A DNA stretch of 64,000 bases, taken from the NCBI GenBank assembly GCA_918026815.1, contig CAKJVC010000146.1:62001-126000 (forward strand). The letters are read 5' to 3'. The stretch is from Chalara sp. BL73 (lineage: Eukaryota; Ascomycota; Leotiomycetes; Helotiales). Made by a program: the position numbers and the translations under genes. Shown here in pieces: positions 46,153 through 58,058 of this stretch. Below the pieces are notes generated by a model. The model did no database searches. It worked only from the letters and a program-made list of their open reading frames with translations, and had not been told where the DNA came from. Within the stretch, counting starts at the first letter, position 1. Every line of letters begins with the position of its first letter.

Positions 46153-47754
46153 CCTTACGACTCCAGCTATGCAAGAGTCGATGGTTGATGGAAAGTGTCT
46201 ATGGTCGAAGCGCAGATGTTTTTGGGGGGGGGGGGGGAGAAAAGAGCACGGAGCGAGGTGAGAGAAGGATGCTATGATAAGAAGGCTGACTTCATATATA
46301 AACAATGAAAAATCCGCTCCAGCACCATGAACTGAACCTGCGCACCTACCTGCACAACCCCGGTAGGTACTTTAATGGAGCGCAGTAAAGTAGTAGTGAA
46401 CCCCGCGACTCACTAGTCAGTATCTCTGATTTTCTTGTGTCTTATTAACGGTGGCATTGGTTGTACCAATGGTCATCCCGGTGGGGAGACTTGGCCGACT
46501 CCAACGAGTGGACTCAGTGGAGCAGAGGTCGCAATGATTTACACTCTGGGAACCATCACCTTCCTCAACAAGACAACTGCTCTTCCGATCCTTCACAGTA
46601 GAAAGGCTTGGGAGTCTCGGCGCCCAGTAGGGTGTTATCTTTCACACAAACTTCAGCCAGTGACACACAACAAGGCGCCTGTCCGCCAGCCAAGAGGACC
46701 CCAGCCCTTCCAAGAACGCCTAAGAAATAGTAGGTTCCCTCCAAGAGCTGCCCGCCACGACGCTAGAACAGGTGAGAAGCGCCTTCGAAGGTGCCTGGCT
46801 GCACGGGTACGGGCATGCTGACGGTTGAACACCAATTTCCTGTACGCGACTTGAGCCGCTGTCTCAACTACACAAGACACTAAACTAGTAACCTACAACA
46901 TGCGGGAAAAGGTTCAAAAAAAAACGCAAAGGTGAAAGCCTATCTGCGTACTAAATAAGCGAACTAACACGTAAGCTTTCAAGCGAAATCAGGGACCCAT
47001 CAACATCTATCGACCCAGCACAAGACAGACCAAGAGACAATTGATAAAGAGGGTAAGCACTAATATTGCATTATCAGGACATCCGCGATATCTGAAGTAA
47101 AAGCCCCTCCGCCCACAGCTCCACCAAGTAGGACTATCAAAGAAAAGAATACCTCTTATCATCGTATCAGGTGCGTGTCGTTGTAGTCAACATAATGAAA
47201 AGGATCAACGATTTCGATTCCAGCCCATCAATTCTACGGCACTTAATTAGATAATAAGTTTCGTCAACAGAATAGTAGTTAGCTTCCTGGGAACGGAGCC
47301 ACCAATTTTGCATCATTCAGGAAGTCGGCCGGGGACTGTCACATATGTCAGCTACCTAAATCTAGACTTAAGACCTCTCTAAACCCGACATGCATGGCCG
47401 TTGACGAAAGCCCTACTTCCAGAAGTCCGCTAACACATTAAAGACTTAGCACTACATTTTATGGCCATTTGGGTGTCCGCTGAAATTCACAACCGCATCC
47501 TGGAGCATCAGAAAGCAACACACTGTCCTTTTCAAATACGTGTAGGTGCAAGCATATAACGTTGTGAAACCTGCTGCTATTTCCTCGGTTTGAAATTGAT
47601 AATAGAGTCCATCAATGCCGGATTATGTGGAAAAGGGACCATGCCTAATGCATTTTGCATCCCCCTTCGAATCTCCGAATCTCAACCAAAGCTATAATAC
47701 GCGCATAAGCAAAATGAACCACCGATTTACAACATCTATATTCCATATCTCTTC
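46153..47754. other. 1.6 kb region without a supported gene
   Basis: It holds the permease promoter (including the G run at 46224-46237) and the 3' flank of the PHD-finger gene. A plus-strand open frame at 46435-46821 is Arg/Pro-rich, without motif or splice support, and overlaps an open frame on the other strand. I treat it as non-coding. Confidence 0.5.
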
Positions 47755-49012
47755 TTAGTACGCTACGGGGTAGACGTTCATCCGTCGTTTTTTCGAGTTC
47801 TCACTTCCCTCAGACCTTTCTCTCATAAATAGCTTTCCTCCGCTCGTAAATGGATCGTAGTTGTCGAAATTTATGCCAAAGAGCTGCTTCAAAGCTAAAG
47901 CTCCTGATTTTTCATTCTCAGGAGCGTTCTTGGACTGGTAGCTCCTCCAGTCATTTGCTCTCCTAGTCTCCAAAGCTTGGACTGTCAAGTGCAACCCAAA
48001 ATTGGCTTTACGGGATCCTCGAGATTCAATCTCGGTCGTTTTATTCTCAACCCATACGTCAGAGTGCTTTTGTGGCCACTGGGCACGGGGGTCGATATGC
48101 CCCCATTGTTGATTTAATAAAGCCTCGGAAGGTCCATTTGTGTGTAAGAACGAGTCCAGAGTAGAAGGGTCGAACGCCGATTCTTGGTCGATGTAATAGG
48201 AAGGCATATCGTGATCGTACATATTCTCAACCGTAGTCTCTAACACAGCAAGTGTGGAGTCAGCTTGGATTGTTGAAGCGCTGATGTCTGCTTGGACTGG
48301 CGGAGGGCTCTGGAGGCGCTCAGACTGAATACCTAGCAAAGTAATTTGTTTTTCTGGTACATGCTTACGCTTCCGTCTGGCCTTCAATTCTATGTCACCA
48401 TCCTCATCAGTCAGTCTGACAGGGTATAGCTTGTCCTTTCTAAACGGCCTAGGCTCTAAGATCGGAAGAGTCCGTTTTTGTATCTTTGCTATGTTATGAC
48501 GGTCTTGTATCTGGTGTATCTTGCATAGAGATCGATGAGGGCCGGACGAAGGCGTTCCGAAAACGGTGGTCCTGCATCCTGCTATATCGCAGGCTTGCCC
48601 TTTCATAGAGATAGGAACCCCACCGCGTGCAACCTGTGATCCAGTACAACGACTACATTTCCAATTACTGCTGTCATCAATGCAAGTTCAAGTCAGCGAT
48701 TAATACTCTTTCAAAGAAGGGCGAGCTACCTCGGGCTATGGCCTAGAATCTTTGGTTCATGGCAATACGGGTGCCATCGACTATTGCATGAGTTGCAAGT
48801 CACAAGTGGCCTTACAGGTAAGCTTTGGCCCTCCTTGCACACTCTGCATTGCCTTGCTCGGATCGACGACGTCGATGTTGATGTTACAGAGGACGCGTCT
48901 TCGTGTTCTATGGCCTGGTAAAGAGTTAGTAAAAAATGTATCAGCCTGCTAATAAATCACCAAGTAAAAAATATCATACTTTAGGTGCAGACATATCTGG
49001 ATTTAAAGCCAT
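47755..49012 (-). CDS. PHD-finger protein
   Basis: Three exons, complement(48980..49012, 48730..48914, 47755..48670), give 377 residues. The start is MALNPDMSAPK (ATG at 49012, context AACATGG). Exons 2 and 3 together form a PHD zinc finger: CRVCKEGQSL, then VTCNSCNSRWHPYCHEP, then WKCSRC, the Cys4-His-Cys3 pattern. A second Cys/His cluster follows (CDIAGCRTTVFGTPSSGPHRSLCKIH). PHD fingers usually read histone H3 tails, so a chromatin role is likely. The C-terminal 200 residues are polar with basic runs (RRKRKH, SKKRRM) that could be nuclear signals. The acceptor before exon 3 has two choices three bases apart (CAG/CAG), which would add or drop one Ser. Confidence 0.78.
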
Positions 49013-49557
49013 GTTCACCAGCAGTGCGTACTGCCGCGCTTCTCTACTGCTATCTTGAATTACGATCGTTCTGGCAATATACTGCTCGCTACCATGCTGT
49101 ATTACGATCACATACCACTTCCCAATCGAGGTTGAGTAGCGGCAAGGTAAACACTTGATATCAATACCAAATCGCTGGAAGAGAAGTCGGGATGTTGATA
49201 TGGTCTTCTCAAAGCTTCGACAACTTCACTCGGAAGAAGCGAAGGGAAAGGTAAAAGGACCTAAATGAAAGGTAAACGATAACAGTCCAAGGTCGCTGTT
49301 ATCTGCATGTTAAGGTATCTCTGTCCTATGCAGTTAAAATCCCGTATTATTAAGGTAACAAGGTGTGTGATTATCACTCACTTGACCGCTATACCCCTCG
49401 ACCTTTTTTGGCCTAGCAAGGTTTTCAGGAACCCAGCCCTGCCAGCCTGAACCGGCCTGCTTCAGCTTGCCTGCATGTCACTAATGAAACTTCCAGGTCA
49501 CATTGCGAGGTCCTAGACTGAGATCCCACTGTCTATGAGACGCTAGTTAGGGTCATT
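49013..49557. other. Divergent promoter between the PHD-finger and SCY1 genes
   Basis: 545 bases, AT-rich, no coding frame supported. Confidence 0.5.
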
Positions 49558-52237
49558 ATGAATTTGTTTAAGAGTGTCGCATCTGCCATATCTTCAGGTA
49601 TTCCAAACTTCCCATATTCGTTCGGAGAGCGTCAAGACGTGGAGGGAGGAATATGGGTCCTGCAGAATGGCCAGAAGCGTGTACGAGATATGATCCCTCA
49701 TAGAAATACTTTCACAATGTCTGCAGGCTGACAATATGCTTAGGATGATAGTTCCAACTGCAGTATATTGACTTTCGACATCAATGCCAACAAATCTCGT
49801 CTCCCTCTTGCTCGAAACGCTGTAAAGAAGCTTCGCACTTTACGACATCCAGGAGTAATCAAAGTGTTGGACACGGTGGAGGTATGAGCAATTGTATCAA
49901 CGGATGTGAGACAAGCTTACGCATATTCGAAGACCGAAAATTTTATATACATTGCAACTGAACGGATTACACCTTTGAGATGGCATATCAAACGGAAGAG
50001 TATCAGTACAGAATCTTTGAAATGGGGTCTATTTAGTGTAGCAGTCGGTTACCTTTCCAGAACTTTACATATTTTGGAGAACCTGCTAATAAGAATCCTT
50101 TCTCCTCTAGCAAACCATCAAATTCATCAATGACGAGGCTTCTTCTATTCACGGCGCGCTCCGAGTGGCTTCAATCTACACGAGTGAAAGTGGCGAGTGG
50201 AAAGTTGGTGGTTTCGAGGTCTTGAGTAGCATAAAGGATGATGAAGCTATCATATATGTATGTCGGTACCGCTCAACAAGAGAGCGATTATTGATTATCT
50301 GAAGACATACGGAAGCCTAGTTCCTGATTCGGGCCGGTACACAGCACCAGAGCTCGCGAGGTCAGGATGGGATGCTATCAAGCACAATCCCCCACATGCT
50401 GTTGATGCATATAATTTCGGCTGCCTTGTGTTTGAGGTTTTTAATGGCGATTTCACAGAGCCAGGCCAAGCTGGTCAAACGAAGAGCATTCCGCCATCCA
50501 TGCAGTCGAGTTACCGGAGACTCGTCAACAGTAATCCGAAAGCAAGAATAGGTGTAGGAAGCTTTCTAGAGCAAGGCTGTCGTCATGGGGGGTTTTTTGA
50601 AACGCCACTGATAAAACTCACTAGAAGTATCGAAAACTTGGGCATGAAAACCGAGGCCGAGCGAGAGGTGTTTTTACAGTTAGTACCGCATTAGATATTA
50701 TGTGAGATGTGCTAATTCTGATAAAAACAGGGATTTGGATGACCTCTCGGATGATTTTCCGGAGGATTTCTTCAAGATGAAGGTCCTTCCAGAATTGTTG
50801 AAGTCGTTTGAGTATGGCGGAGGTGGGCCAAAAGTGTTTGGAGTTATTATGAAAATAAGCACAAAGCTTACTGATGAGGAATTTGAGACGAAGATCACAC
50901 CTGCAATTGTAAGGTTGTTTGGCAGCCCAGACCGTGCGATACGAGTTTGTTTGCTAGATAATCTGCCATTAATGATTGACCACTTATCACCAAAGGTGGT
51001 CAATGACAAGATATTTCCACACATGGTGAGTTTACTTGCCTTTTGAGCAGATTTCTGGCTAACTGATCTGTAGGTGACCGGCTTCACTGATCTAGCTCCC
51101 GTGGTCCGGGAGCAGACCGTCAAGGCTGTCTTGACCATCATTGGGAAATTGACCGACAGGACCATTAATGGAGAGCTCTTGAAGTACTTGGCGAAGACGT
51201 CAAACGACGAGCAAGCAGGCATTCGTACCAACACTACCATATGTTTAGGCAAGATTTCCAAAAATCTGGGAGTCGGAACAAGATCGAAGGTTTTAATTGC
51301 CGCATTCACTCGTTCCTTGCGAGATCCTTTTGTTCATGCCAGAAATGCGGCACTGATGGCGTTTGCTGCAACGAACGATGCCTTTAGCGAAGATGACTGT
51401 GCCGGCAGGATACTGCCAGCTTTGTGCCCATGTCTGATAGATAAGGAGAAGTTGATTCGAGACCAAGCCAACAAGACCATTGATGCTTACCTAATGCGGG
51501 TTCGAAAACACGCATCTACAATGGCGGACACAGTTTTGCCGCCTCCTGTGACAGAAGTGGCAGCTGCAACGACGCCGCGAATGAGTACACCTCAGCCAAA
51601 CGAGGCTGCATCATGGGCCGGTTGGGCTATCTCGTCCTTTACCAACAAGATCTCATCTGCAGCGGGCGAAATACAACCAACTACGGGCATCACTTCGCAG
51701 ACGTCACCGAGCCCTACCATCTTGACAAATGATAGCCGCCGCCCTGCATTGGGCGCTACACCTGCATCTGCTCTGCATCGCCAGGTACTTGCTACCCCGC
51801 CCACGTTATCTACTCATACGTCGACATCCTCAAATTCTAATGATCACCTTGAAGAACCAAAATGCGACGATGAAAATGATGCATGGGGCGACATGACAGA
51901 GGAAACATTCTTTGATGCGAGCGAATCTACCGTTAGGGCAGGAAACTCAGCCGCAAATCCATTCGACGACAATGGAGAACCGGATTTTGCAGGATGGCTA
52001 GCAGCCCAAGCAGGCAAAAAGCCTGGCACGAAGCCGTTGCCTAAAGGTCTAGCCAAGAGTAATATAGCCCAGAATCGGCCAGGGACGACGGAAAAAAAGT
52101 CCACAGGGGGTTTTAGTGGAGGAGGCCCAAAACAGGCAGGATTAACTGTAGGGAAGACAAAGCCCCTGGTGACAAGGAAAATTAGCACGAGACCAAAGGT
52201 CACTGCCGATGATGATGAGTGGGGCGATACATGGTAG
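49558..52237 (+). CDS. CEX1: SCY1-like pseudokinase (Cex1/SCYL1), tRNA export and COPI traffic
   Basis: Seven exons, join(49558..49680, 49744..49881, 49933..50043, 50111..50257, 50305..50678, 50731..51025, 51074..52237), give 783 residues. The N-terminal kinase-like domain (about 1-300) starts MNLFKSVASAISSGIPNFPYSFGERQDVEGGIWVLQNGQKRDD. It lacks a recognisable HRD or DFG, so it is a pseudokinase, as in the family. The middle HEAT repeats follow (FFKMKVLPELLKSFEYGGGGPKVFGVIMKI; GFTDLAPVVREQTVKAVLTIIGKL; KDPFVHARNAALMAFAA-type). The C terminus is Pro/Thr-rich and ends in DDDEWGDTW, an acidic aromatic tail. Yeast Cex1 collects aminoacylated tRNAs from exportins at the pore, and SCYL1 binds COPI. 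It is the last host gene before the repeat region. Confidence 0.92.
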
Positions 52238-52333
52238 ATGAAGCAAGGAATAACCTAAATAAACGCAAGAAAACATGAAAAGTAAATGTAGGCTCCTGGC
52301 ATGCCCTATAGAAAGAACTATATTATCATTCTT

Positions 52334-52405
52334 CCTTTTAACGTGTTGTGTAAGTCAAAGACTGTAGCACAGCTAGAGCCTAGGTCCTAGTTGTAACAAC
52401 GCTAG
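52334..52405 (-). mobile_element. Degenerate LINE 3'-end fragment
   Basis: About 70 bases resembling the 3' terminus of the LINE at 53881: CCTTTTAACGTG[T]TGT, then TAGCACAGCTAGAGCCTAGG where the intact copies have TAGCACGGCTAGCGCCTAGG. It is an old or related insertion just past the SCY1 3' end. The central palindrome has decayed. Confidence 0.6.
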
Positions 52406-52436
52406 ATACCACAGGCTGAGTAGAGGTATATGGGAG

Positions 52437-53880
52437 TTTTTTTTTGAGTTTTTTTTTTCCTTTTAACGTGCTGTATCAGTCGAGGACTATGTAGCACGGC
52501 TAGCGCCTAGGCGCTAGCGTTCCTATCTAGTTTATGTACAAGCAATGGTGGTAGTCAATCTATTCCAGTGAATGTTGAGGGTCTAGCCCTAATTGTAGCA
52601 AATAGCAAAACAAATGAAATCGTAGCGAACGTCTATTCCTCTCTTTCTAGCTCCCCTAGCGCTTCTAGCTTCTCTAGCTCCTGTTCCCGCTTTAGCCTAT
52701 TCAGGTGATTCCGTCTAGTACAGACGCTAGTCGCTTTAAAGAACGCTAGCGTCTTTTCAATGCCGATTGTTGTATGGAGTAATAAAGCCATTGTAAGCCG
52801 GTTTCCTCCAAAGTCGTTTTTAAGCTTTAATCTAGCTAAAACTAGCTTAGGATCATTACAGCTAAGTAGCAAATGCTGAGCTGTTTCCTTCGTTCCGCAC
52901 ACACACTTGTCGGACGTCACATAACCTAGCTTGTGCAAATATGATCGAATATAGCTATAGCCGAGCTTTAATTGAAATAGCGAGCTGGCTAGCTCTCTAG
53001 TCGTTCCGCGCGGTAATTGTATTTTTGACTTGATTTTCCCTCTATGGAGCGTACTTGTGGTGCTGAATATGCTCTAGTCTAGCTGAACTAGCTGAACTAG
53101 CTGAACTAGCGATACGTTCTAGCTGTGTGCCGGTTGTAGCTGTTTGTGTAGCTAGTCTGATTGGGTGATTTTAAGGAAGCTTCAAAGCTCGAATAGCATA
53201 TTGTCGTACGCTAGCGTTAAGTCGTACGCTAGCGAGATACAATGCCGATTCGACTTCCATAAAGCAAATTGAGCTAGTTCGGAAAACACCTAGTATTTTG
53301 CGTAGTGCTAGGTTTTGTAATAATTGTAATTGTCGGCTAAATTGTGCTTGACTTTTCCACTATATCATCGCTCTATAGTCGGCTACGCTAGTCACGCAAG
53401 CGAGGTACAATTGTCGAATAGCAAAAGGGCTAAAACCTTGCTCCGTATTAGCTAGTCTAGCTAGTCGATAAAAACTAGATCTAGCTTGACTAGTACGTAT
53501 TGCGACGTGTTGCTTGAATGTAAGCCCTAAATCGAACCAAATGCCTAGCCAGCGTACTAGCTTTTTTGGCTGTACGACGTTGTTGTCAGGTAGTCGTAAG
53601 CTAATTGAACTAGCTAGTTTAGCTGTCGTAAAGTAGATTAGTTCGGTTTTGGCCAAATCGAATTGAATTGCATTCAAGCTCGCTAGTTCAGCTAGTTTAG
53701 CTACTTCGCGTTCTAGTATACGTACATTTTTCCGCAAGCTAGTCGATAACGTAGTCAATAACATGTCGTTTATGTACAACACTATTTTAATCGACGAAGC
53801 TAGTTTTGCCGCTAAGTCTCGTATGTAGATCAAGAATAGTATTGGCGAAATAGAACTGCTTTGCGGAATGCCGGTATTAT
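52437..53880 (-). mobile_element. 5'-truncated, mutated LINE copy (copy 1)
   Basis: It matches the intact LINE (53881-59650) at high identity but starts inside the RT domain (at the GIPQGSPISPILF motif) and ends in a T-rich tail (52437-52458). An internal deletion near 53040 removes the equivalent of about 54470-55140 of the intact copy (most of RNase H). Differences are mostly C-to-T and G-to-A transitions. The RT box reads YIND instead of YMDD, GSPIS became SSSIS, and a CCA codon became TAA. Remaining open pieces are 53360-53880 (RT) and 52633-52938 (C terminus). It lies head to tail with the intact copy. Confidence 0.85.
52499..52518. repeat. 20-base palindrome in LINE 3' UTR (copy 1)
   Basis: Perfect inverted repeat GCTAGCGCCTAGGCGCTAGC, also at 53937-53956 and 63562-63581. 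It is a candidate RNA hairpin near the 3' end of the element transcript. Confidence 0.85.
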
Positions 53881-53936
53881 TATTATTATTATTATTCCTT
53901 TTAACGTGCTGTATCAGTCGAGGACTATGTAGCACG

Positions 53937-53956
53937 GCTAGCGCCTAGGCGCTAGC
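53937..53956. repeat. 20-base palindrome in LINE 3' UTR (copy 2)
   Basis: Identical to the one at 52499-52518, about 40 bases before the element's trinucleotide tail. Confidence 0.85.
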
Positions 53957-54070
53957 GTTCCTATCTAGTTTATGTACAAGCAATGGTGGTAGTCAATCTA
54001 TTCCAGTGAATGTTGAGGGTCTAGCCCTGATTGTAGCAAATAGCAAAACAAATGAAATCGTAGCGAACGT

Positions 54071-57000
54071 CTATTCCTCTCTCTCTAGCTCCCCTAGCGC
54101 TTCTAGCTCCTGTTCCCGCTCTAGCCTATTCAGGTGATTCCGTCTAGTACAGACGCTAGTCGCTTTGAGGAACGCTAGCGTCTTTTCAATGCCGATTGTT
54201 GTGTGCAATAATAAGGCCATTGTAAGCCTGTTTCCTCCAAGGTCGTTTTTGAGCTTTGATCTAGCTAAAACTAGCTTAGGATCATTACAGCTAAGTAGCA
54301 AATGCTGAGCTGTTTCCTTCGTTCCGCACACACACTTGTCAGACGTCACATAACCTAGCTTGTGCAAATATGATCGAATATAGCCATGGCCGAGCTTTAG
54401 TTGAAATAGCGAGCTGGCTAGCTCTCTAGTCGTGCCGCGCGGTAGTTGTATTTTTGACTTGATTTTCCACGGAAATAGCTTTTTGTACGTAAATGGATTT
54501 GTACTAGGCTTGCTGTCGTACTTTGCTAGCACATTTTTCCATTCCGCAATACTAGCTTTTTTAGCTTCGCAGCCTAATACCGCAAAGCTAGTCGTTGTAG
54601 TGCTAGGTTCGATAGTTGTAGCTAGTTTAGCTAGTTTGTCGGCTTGGTCGTTTCCATAGATATCCGTGTGCCCTGGAACCCACTTTAGTGCAATACTAGC
54701 TCCTTTTTCTATTGCATGTAGCGTAGCTTCGCTAGCGCGTATTTGCTGTGATTGGCCGGGATTGTCGTCAGCTGATTTTAGCCTGTGAAGTGCGGCTTGG
54801 TTGTCGGCATAGATATTGTAGTTTTGGCCGGGCTGTGCTATTGTACTAGCGTATTCGATAGCTTGCGTAATTCCTTCTAGCTCTCCATTGTAGACTAGCT
54901 GTGATTGGCCAATGTTGTCGATATTACGATGTATTGTACTAGGCCGTCCTTGATTGTCGTATTGTAGCGCAATGAAGCCGATTCCTACACCTGTCGATTC
55001 GGTGCTCGGAATCATCGACGCGTCGGAGTAAATAATTGTACTAAAGTAGCTTAAGTGATTCAAGCTAGTTTGGTGCATTGTGGTAGCGTCCTCTTTTGAC
55101 AACGAGCTGATTTCGACCTTGTACGGCGTAGTGCGATTCCATGGAGCGTACTTGTAGTGTTGTATGTGCTCTAATCTAGCTGAACTAGCTGAACTAGCTG
55201 AACTAGCGATGCGTTCTAGCTGTGTGCCGGCTGTAGCTGTTTGTATAGCTTGTCTGATTGGGTGATTTGGAGGTAGCTTCAAAGCTCGAATAGCATATTG
55301 TCGTACGCTAGCATTGAGTCGTACGCTAGCGGGATACAATGCCGATTCGACCTCCATAGGGCAAATTGGACTAGTTCGGAAAACACCTAGTATTTTGCGT
55401 AGTGCCAGGTTCTGTAATGATTGTAATTGTCGGCTGAATTGTGCTTGGCCTTTCCACTATATTACCGCTCCGTAGTCGGCCACGCTAGTCACGCAAGCGA
55501 GGTACAATTGTCGAATAGCAAAAGGACTAAGACCTTGCTCCGTATTAGCTAGTCTAGCTAGTCGATTGAAGGCTGACCTAGCTTGACTAGTACGTATTGC
55601 GACGTGTTGCTTGAATGTGAGCCCTGAATCGAACCAAATGCCTAGCCAGCGTACTAGCTTTTTTGGCTGTACGACGTTGTTGTCAGGTAGTCGTAAGCTA
55701 ATTGTACTAGCTAGTTTAGCTGTCGTAAAGTGGATTAGTTCGGTTTTGGCCAAATCGAATTGAATTGCATTCAAGCTCGCTAGTTCAGCTAGTTTAGCTA
55801 CTTCGCGTTCTAGTATGCGTACATTTTTCCGTAGGCTGGTCGATGCTGTAGTCAATGACATGTCGTCCATGTACGACACTATTTTAATCGACGAAGCTAG
55901 CTTTGCCGCTAGGTCTCGTATGTAGATCAAAAACAGTATTGGCGAAATAGGACTGCCTTGCGGAATGCCGGTATCAATTGTACTAAATTGCTCTAGTTGG
56001 TTGTCGAACGACAGTCGTAATTGTCGATTAGCTAGAAATGATGATACCCAGGAAATCAAGCTAGTCGGCATGCCGAGCTTTTGCAAAATAGCTAGTAGTT
56101 GATTTTTAGCCACGTGATCGAATGCTCCTTTGATGTCTAGAAACAACGTTGTTGTAGTACGTTTTGCTAGTCGATTTTGTTGTACCTCATTTGTCAATAG
56201 CATTGCTGCGTCGATAGCTGATTTTTTCAAGCGACCTCCGATTTGCGTATTGTGTAATAAGCTAGTTGTTTCCGCTAAGTAGCTAAGTCGCTGAGCTAGA
56301 ATGCGTTCGCTGATTTTGCCTAAGCAATTTAGTAGCGATATAACTCTGTATGCTGTCGGATCCGTGTAGTTCGGTTTTTGGTGCTTTTTGAGAATTACAC
56401 CTGTAGCTTGTTTCCAGCACTTTGGGTGATAGCCGATATGCAATAGACTAGCAAATAGTCTGTAAAATAGCTCCGGATCCGTACGATAAGCTTGGCGAAT
56501 AATATCTTGATTGATTAAATCCGGACCTGGCGTTTTGCCTTTGATTTTTGCCGAGCATGCATTTTCAAGCTCCGAAATAGCTAGTTTCGGCCATTCCCAC
56601 GTAGTACTAGGTCGATAATTGTACCAAGCTAGATTAGCTGCTATAGGTGGCGAAGGGAACAGCTTGCTACGTAGCGTACTAGCTTTGCCTTGGAACGTCG
56701 TTTGGCCTAATATAGTCGGCAATCTTTCCGTTTGTCGATCCTTTGTATAGGCCATAGCTTTGTAAATTGATCGCGGATCCTCTTTTTCCAGAAATTGATT
56801 CCAATGCTTGCGTTTTGCACGTTTGATGGCCAAAAAATAGCTATTCCGAGCTACTAGATATTCCTGTTTTTGACTGGAATCACGTGCTGTAGTATCACGT
56901 GCTAACTGTCGTTTGCACTGTAGCATAGTTTGCCGCAATTCCCGTAGTTCGTCATTCCGCCAAGGCTTGGCTTTAGCGCTAGTTTTTTGTATTGGAATCG

Positions 57001-58057
57001 CTAATTTTGCTGCTGTAGTAATAGCTGTTGTAAGCGATTCCGCGGCTTGATCTAAAAAATCAGTAACTAGCATATCGGAATAGCTAGTACTAGAGCTAGT
57101 ACTAGAGCTAGTGCTAGCGCTAGCGTGTTGTAGGATTTGTCCGATTTCCAAATTAGAATCCTGAAGCAATTCCAAGCTGGCTGAGCTACTTTGATCAATT
57201 GTACTAAGCTGAACTAAGGCCGAACTGCTCAAAATTGAGCTATTTTTGATTTCTCGAGCAAAAGCTTCGGAAAATCGAGGCCAATCAGCTAGTTGCGTAT
57301 TGAATCTAGTTTGCATATTGTTGTCGAAATCCGAGCTAGTGCTAGTTCCGCGTATTGTGAAAAGGATTCCGTAGTGATCCGAGCCTAAATCAGGCAAAAT
57401 TTGCCAGTCGTCGACTAGTTCAGCTAAATTGCTCGAAACTAGAGTCAGATCTAGTACCGATTCTCTAGCTAAGTGTGGCCGAAAAAAGGTGCCTTCGCCA
57501 GGCGTATTCAATAGCGCTAGTTCTTGATTTTCGATCCAATTGACTAGCTCGTCGGCATTCGGACTAGGCTTTGCTAGTGGATCCCACCAAGGATGATGCG
57601 TATTAAAATCGCCTAGCAAAATTGTACTTGGCTGTAGCGTTCTAGCATACAAGCACCGTTCTAGCGTTTTAGGCCCTAATTTAGCTTGGTCTGATTCATG
57701 GTAAATATTGAGAAGTTGCAATTTTGACGTTTTTTCGACAATATCGACTACAAGCATGTCGGAGTCACGTGGTGACGTGCTTGCTATAGTGACTATTGGC
57801 CGATAGCTTTTCGCTACGTAGACTAGCGTACGGGGTCGGAATGCTAAGTCAGCCGGCAAAATCTGTAGAAATGCTGAATGAGCTATTGAGCGTGTTGTCG
57901 AATAGTCTAGCTCATTGTCGGCTGGTTGCACTAGCCATGGTTCTTGAACGACGATTATGTCGATTTTTAGCTCAATAGCTAGCTGGAGTGCTGATTCGGT
58001 AGCTGCGGCGCTTTTGTTGAGGTTCACTTGTAGTACTTTGGTATTAGTACAAATCAT
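54071..58057 (-). pseudogene. LINE ORF2: APE endonuclease, reverse transcriptase, RNase H (one in-frame UAG)
   Basis: One frame of 1328 sense codons plus a single internal UAG at codon 867 (55457-55459). Residues 1-230 are an APE-type endonuclease (QVNLNKS, VVQEPW, LLGDFNTHHPWWDP, GSDHYGI). The RT (about 480-800) contains FLDIKGAFDHV, GIPQGSPISPILF and the catalytic box YMDD at 729-732. After the UAG comes WKGQAQFSRQL, then RNase H with Asp1012 (YSDAS), Glu1059 (NGELEG), Asp1085 (YADNQAAL) and WVPGHTDIYGNDQAD, then a C-terminal CxC...H...C knuckle (CVCGTKETAQHLLLSC). All catalytic residues are present. The UAG separates RT from RNase H, so the copy is broken unless the codon is read through. 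Confidence 0.88.
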
Positions 58058-58058
58058 G

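Noticed and set aside
46435..46821. 128-codon plus-strand open frame
   Set aside because: Arg/Pro-rich without motif, overlaps an equally open minus-strand frame, and has no splice or promoter support.
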